Part shown: piece by piece, positions 59,888-64,000 of the stretch
How positions within the stretch are numbered: the stretch's first letter is position 1
How the letters are laid out: each line of letters begins with the position of its first letter
NCBI GenBank assembly: GCA_029339505.1
Contig: JAQISU010000003.1
Coordinates: forward strand, 19,351,001-19,415,000
Source: Unio delphinus
Lineage: Eukaryota; Mollusca; Bivalvia; Unionida; Unionidae
DNA: 64,000 nucleotides
Reading direction: 5' to 3'
Translations under genes and position numbers: made by a program
Notes under the pieces: generated by a model
Databases searched by the model: none
Told to the model about the DNA's origin: nothing
What the model saw: the letters and a program-made list of their open reading frames with translations, nothing else

Positions 59888-62209
59888 AAATAATATGAAG
59901 GAAAGTCAAATTTTATCCCAGTAGTTTGTGCAGAAATGCATCACTCCATTAAAGCTTTGATACCATTTGCTTTTGACTCTTTGAAAAGTAAATGTTAGAC
60001 CCCCTCCTTTTAAAAAGCCACCATTCAACAATTTTGACAAATTCTGCCATTCTTACAAGGAGGATATGCAAACCTGCCAGTCCATAAAATTTGCCTGCAA
60101 TTCTTAATGAAATAACCCTTAAATTACACACTTAATGAATAATAGCAATACTTATAAAGATGATTGTTGCAGCCAAATCTGGATACTGGCTTTGTCTGTA
60201 TTTGATCCTGAATCAGGTTTCATTTTAGATTCAGTAAAGTTAGGGAACCAGACTACAGAAGTAGTTCAGATGTTTTAAACTGCTTGTATTCTCTTTGCAT
60301 GATGCCTACGTGGTCCAGCTGCTTATAGCATTTTCTTGAAATGGCATCCAAGAAACAAAACCATTTTGAAGGTGAAATGGAAATTGAACATATTAACAGT
60401 TAAATACTCAGCACAGTTATAGGAAAAAAGCAGGAAAGGCAACAATTTAGCTTCCTGGATATCATGTGTTGATTTGGATGTGTCTGTTTTGGGAGTGATG
60501 CTTGTAATCGCCTTGTGAAATTCAAAAGAAAACCCAAAGATTACATCAGGTTAACAGGCCTAGCATGAGGCCATTAGACTTCATATGGTTTGAAACTGTA
60601 TTAGAGGTAATAAAGTTCTAAGTTTACTTTGCAAAAAATGGAATTTAATATTTGTTTTCACAACAGACTCACATCACACTATGTAACTTCATAAATGAGC
60701 ATTTTCCACTTTAACATGATATTTTGCTGCACCATATAGAGGAAAGTTTGCATCTGCTTCTTTGTTACAGAGTTTTTTTTTCTTGTAATGGGTTTCGCTG
60801 AAACCTTACCTGAATTTGTAGATATTCCATTGCAGGAATTTAGTAATACAGCAATGTATTTTGCAGCCAAATGAGAATTTAAGTATTCTGTACCTTTTTC
60901 TGATGGTCTAATTAAGGGATTGTCAAGTTTGAGGTTTTGATATGGAAGTGGAATACCACACTTAAATGTATCTATGCAAATATGATCATGCCATTACATT
61001 ATGGTATAGTACAGTATCATCTTATCATGTAATTGTGGTTATGCTATTACATCATAGATATTACAGAAAAAGCAGGGGGTGGGGAACTAGAACACCAAAA
61101 CTTTTGTGATATCACAACCAAATATTGTATTACTTTGAAGACACCGCTACAAAAAGTAGTATTTTGATGATACCCACCACCGCCATAGGAGATTTAAAAA
61201 AAAAAAAAGTTTTAATGCACTATTATTGGAACAAGATGATGGATATTCAGAATGTGATAAAGTTATGCTAAACAGTTTTAAATTCATATTTTCTACACTC
61301 ACACAATTAGAGCGTTAAATGGTTTCTGCGTTGCTGATGAGATGTTCATCCCCAATCATAAAATAAGATGAATAATTTGAGCTGCATTTAATGCCCAATA
61401 TTATGACACTGCATTCATTAAATGTCTAATGCTTCATTCATAGTATCCTTTTTGTGTTGGGTTTTACAGTCATTTTATACAATGAAGCTTGATGTAAGAC
61501 TTTTGAGACACTGAGATGGTGGGGATCAACTCGTACAGCATAATCAGATGGATTGTATTTGCAAATAGTGATAGTACAGTGTACTTTGAATCAGTCAATG
61601 GAACTACATACATGATAATTGATAAATGAGTGTACCAGGTATTAAAAAACGATTGCTTTACAAATTACACATGAATATTTGACTATGCAGTTTTGTTCTT
61701 GTGTTTCTCATTTGTTTTCATGTTTCATCAAAGATCTGTTGATAAATGATACATTTCTTTACCACCTTATGAAAATTCAGCCAAGCCTTAAACCAATTTA
61801 TTTACATGTCATTCAAATTTTAAACAAGAGTTTTAAAAGTTTAAATCATTTTGTAGAATAGACAATTTTAGTGTAGCCATGCTATCAGACTTGTCGTATT
61901 CAAATCTCCCTCCCATAGAAGACCCTAACAGAACCAAACTATATTCATTGCAAACATTAAAAATGGACATAGATGAAATAGAAGTGTTTATCACAGTATT
62001 AATATCAGAACAATTTAAAGAAATATAATCTTTGTTGTAAAACTAGGAATGCAAAAATGTATAATAGATTCATTATAGTGACACATAACTACAAGAAAAC
62101 TCAATATTTGAAATGTCTTAATAAGACTATATTTGAAAGTAGAATGAAGTCTCCATGACAGCAGTCTGACAGCTCAAATTTTCTTTCAAACGTGTATAAC
62201 ATATTGCAG
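59888..62209. other. End of intron 7, nothing recognised
   Basis: AT-rich intronic sequence ending in the acceptor of coding exon 8. Small open frames show no family features. Confidence 0.45.
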
Positions 62210-62319
62210 GTCAAATGGAAGGAGGAGATCCGGGACAAGCTGCAGAAGATTCGCCATGAGGGTACACATATTCCTCAGAGTGAGGAGGAACTGATCAAAA
62301 GGAGGTTGGAGGAATTGAG
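62210..62319 (+). CDS. MAP3K12/13: MAP3K12/13 coding exon 8 (post-kinase helix), last exon in window
   Basis: This exon encodes residues 414-449 plus two bases. The acceptor is catattgcag at 62209 and the donor is TTGAG|gtacct. The peptide is very charged, with VKWKEEIRDKLQKI, EGTHIP and SEEELIKRRLEEL in order. It aligns by eye with the family segment that begins VKLHFEKIKSEGT and leads into the first leucine zipper. AG plus the next exon's first base should make Arg. The next exon must lie past base 64000. Helical heptad-like spacing begins here, but the zippers are not yet reached. Confidence 0.95.
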
Positions 62320-62421
62320 GTACCTTTGTAGTGTTTTTAAAATTCAATGCAGTGAAATTTCTAAATATATTCATGTTTTAATTAATAAAAACCATGTATA
62401 ATTAACTCACCTAGACTTAAG

Positions 62422-64000
62422 GTCAAATGATCTTATGGTATAACCTTGTGTCTGTTATTTGTCATCCATCATGTATTTTAGGGTATGACCCTGAGTCTGT
62501 CATTGTTATCCATCATATATATTAGGGTACAACCCTGTGTCTGTCATTGTCATCCATCATGTATTTTAGGGTACGACCCTGTGTCTGTCATTGTTATCCA
62601 TCATGTAATTTAGGGTATGATCCTGTGTCTGTCATTTGTCATCCATCATGTATTTTAGGGTATGACCCTGAGTCTGTCATTGTTATCCATCATGTATATT
62701 AGGGTACGACCCTGTGTCTGTCATTGTCATCCATCATGTATTTTAGGGTACGACCCTGTGTCTGTCATTGTTATCCATCATGTAATTTAGGGTATGATCC
62801 TGTGTCTGTCATTTGTCATCCATCATGTATTTTAGGGTATGACCCTGTGTCTGTCATTGTTATCCATCATAAAATTTAGGGTATGACCCTGTGTCTGTCA
62901 TTGTTATCCATCATGTAATTTAGGGTATGACCTTGTGTCTGTCATTTGTCATCCATCATGTATTTTAGGGTATGACCCTGTGTCTATCATTGTTATCCAT
63001 CATGTAATTTAGGGTATGACCCTGTGTCTGTCTTTTGCCATCCTACATGTATCTTTGCTGTTTTTCTTGAGCTTATGGTATAACCCTGTGTCTGTCATTT
63101 GCCATCCCTCGTATATTTTACGGAATGACCCTCTGTCTGTAATTTGTCATCCCTCATGTATTTTGGGGTATGACCCTGTGTCTGTCATTTGCCATCCGTC
63201 ATGTATTTTAGGGTATGACCCTGTGTCTGTCATTTGCCATCCCTCATGTATTTTAGGGTATGACCCTGTGTCTGTCATTTGCCATCCCTTGTGTATCTTT
63301 GCTGGGTTTTTTTGAGCTTAATGGTATAACCCCTGTGTCTGTCATTTGTCATCCATCATGTATCTTTGCTATTTTTTTTAGATCTTATGGTATGACCCTG
63401 TGTCTGTCATTTGTCGTCCATCATGTATATTAGTTGGTGACCTTGTGTCTGTCGTTTGTCATCCATCATGTATTTTAGCGTATGATCCTGTGTCTATCAT
63501 TTGTCATGCATCATGTATTTTAGGGTATGACCCTCTGTCTGTCATTTGTCATCTTACATGTATCATGGCTATTTTTTAGAGCTTACGGATTGAACCTGTG
63601 TCTGTCATTTGTCAGCCATCATGTATTTTAGGGTATGACCCTGTGTCTGTCATTTGCCATTCCTCGTGTATATTAGGGGATGACCCTCTGTCTGTAATTT
63701 GTCATCCATCATGTATTTTAGGGTATGCCCCTGTGTTTATCATTTGTCATCCATCACATATCATGGCTATTTTTTTTAGAGCTTATGTAAGGCAATTCGT
63801 AGGTTATTTGTCATCCATTATGTATCTTGGCTGTTGTTTAGAGCCTATGGTATGACCTGTGTCTGTCATTTATCATCCATCATGTATTTTAGGGTATGAT
63901 CCTGTGTCAGTCATTTGTCATCCATCATGTGTCTTGGCTTTTTTTATAAAGCTTATGGTATGACCTGTGTCTGTCATTTGTCACCCACCACGTATCATAG
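62422..64000. repeat. 45-bp minisatellite in intron 8, runs off the window
   Basis: The unit contains GGTATGACCCTGTGTCTGTC and ATTTGTCATCCATCATGTAT. About 35 units of 44-45 bp. A 177-bp higher-order block is repeated (GGGTATGACCCTGAG at 62481 and 62658). Longer variants with TCTTTGCTGTTTTT...GAGCTTATGGTATAAC recur from 63050 onward. Open frames of 85-99 codons here only translate the repeat (15-residue period). Confidence 0.95.

Noticed and set aside
63016..63855. Plus-strand frames of 99 and 85 codons
   Set aside because: Fifteen-residue repeats produced by the 45-bp intronic array.

Overview
This window is animal nuclear DNA: AT-rich, with long introns, GT-AG splicing and many repeats. It most likely comes from a mollusc or another marine lophotrochozoan. 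That placement is an inference from the repeat types (tRNA-derived SINEs with a shared central block, CR1/L2-like LINEs, a Maverick/Polinton remnant, many MITEs and minisatellites) and from the protein; no species marker is visible.

One protein-coding gene can be supported with high confidence. It is a plus-strand orthologue of the dual-leucine-zipper kinases MAP3K12/MAP3K13 (DLK/LZK; wallenda in flies, dlk-1 in worms). Eight coding exons lie at 15451-15638, 25326-25573, 32063-32246, 33175-33366, 39880-40038, 42940-43098, 54020-54128 and 62210-62319. All junctions are GT-AG and all phases agree (2,1,2,2,2,2,0,2). Together they encode 449 complete codons plus 2 nt: the N-terminal region, the whole kinase domain (about residues 155-397) and the start of the zipper-proximal helix. 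The leucine zippers and C-terminal tail lie beyond the right edge.

Layout. 1-15450: no recognised gene. It holds a TA-flanked MITE, a piggyBac-like MITE, SINEs, an exact 83-bp duplication and several minisatellites (20, 34, 34, 31, 41 bp). Intron 1 (15639-25325) holds a 42-bp satellite split by a 3.3-kb CR1/L2-like LINE and by the 3' end of a Jockey/I-type LINE. Intron 2 holds microsatellites, a third LINE copy and two SINEs. Intron 4 holds a Tigger/pogo helix-turn-helix fragment, a SINE and a 1.2-kb TTAA-flanked element. Intron 5 holds another inverted-repeat element, a 46-bp triplication and a SINE. Intron 6 (10.9 kb) is mostly mobile DNA: Polinton integrase and packaging-ATPase remnants, a 2.3-kb inverted-repeat element, another LINE copy and a hAT-like MITE with an 8-bp target duplication. 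Intron 7 holds a SINE and an 815-bp solo LTR with a 5-bp target duplication. Intron 8 is largely a 45-bp array running off the right edge.

The coding exons make up about 2% of the sequence. Most other open frames are chance frames or minisatellite translations. I worked by eye, so element edges are approximate unless a target-site duplication is quoted.
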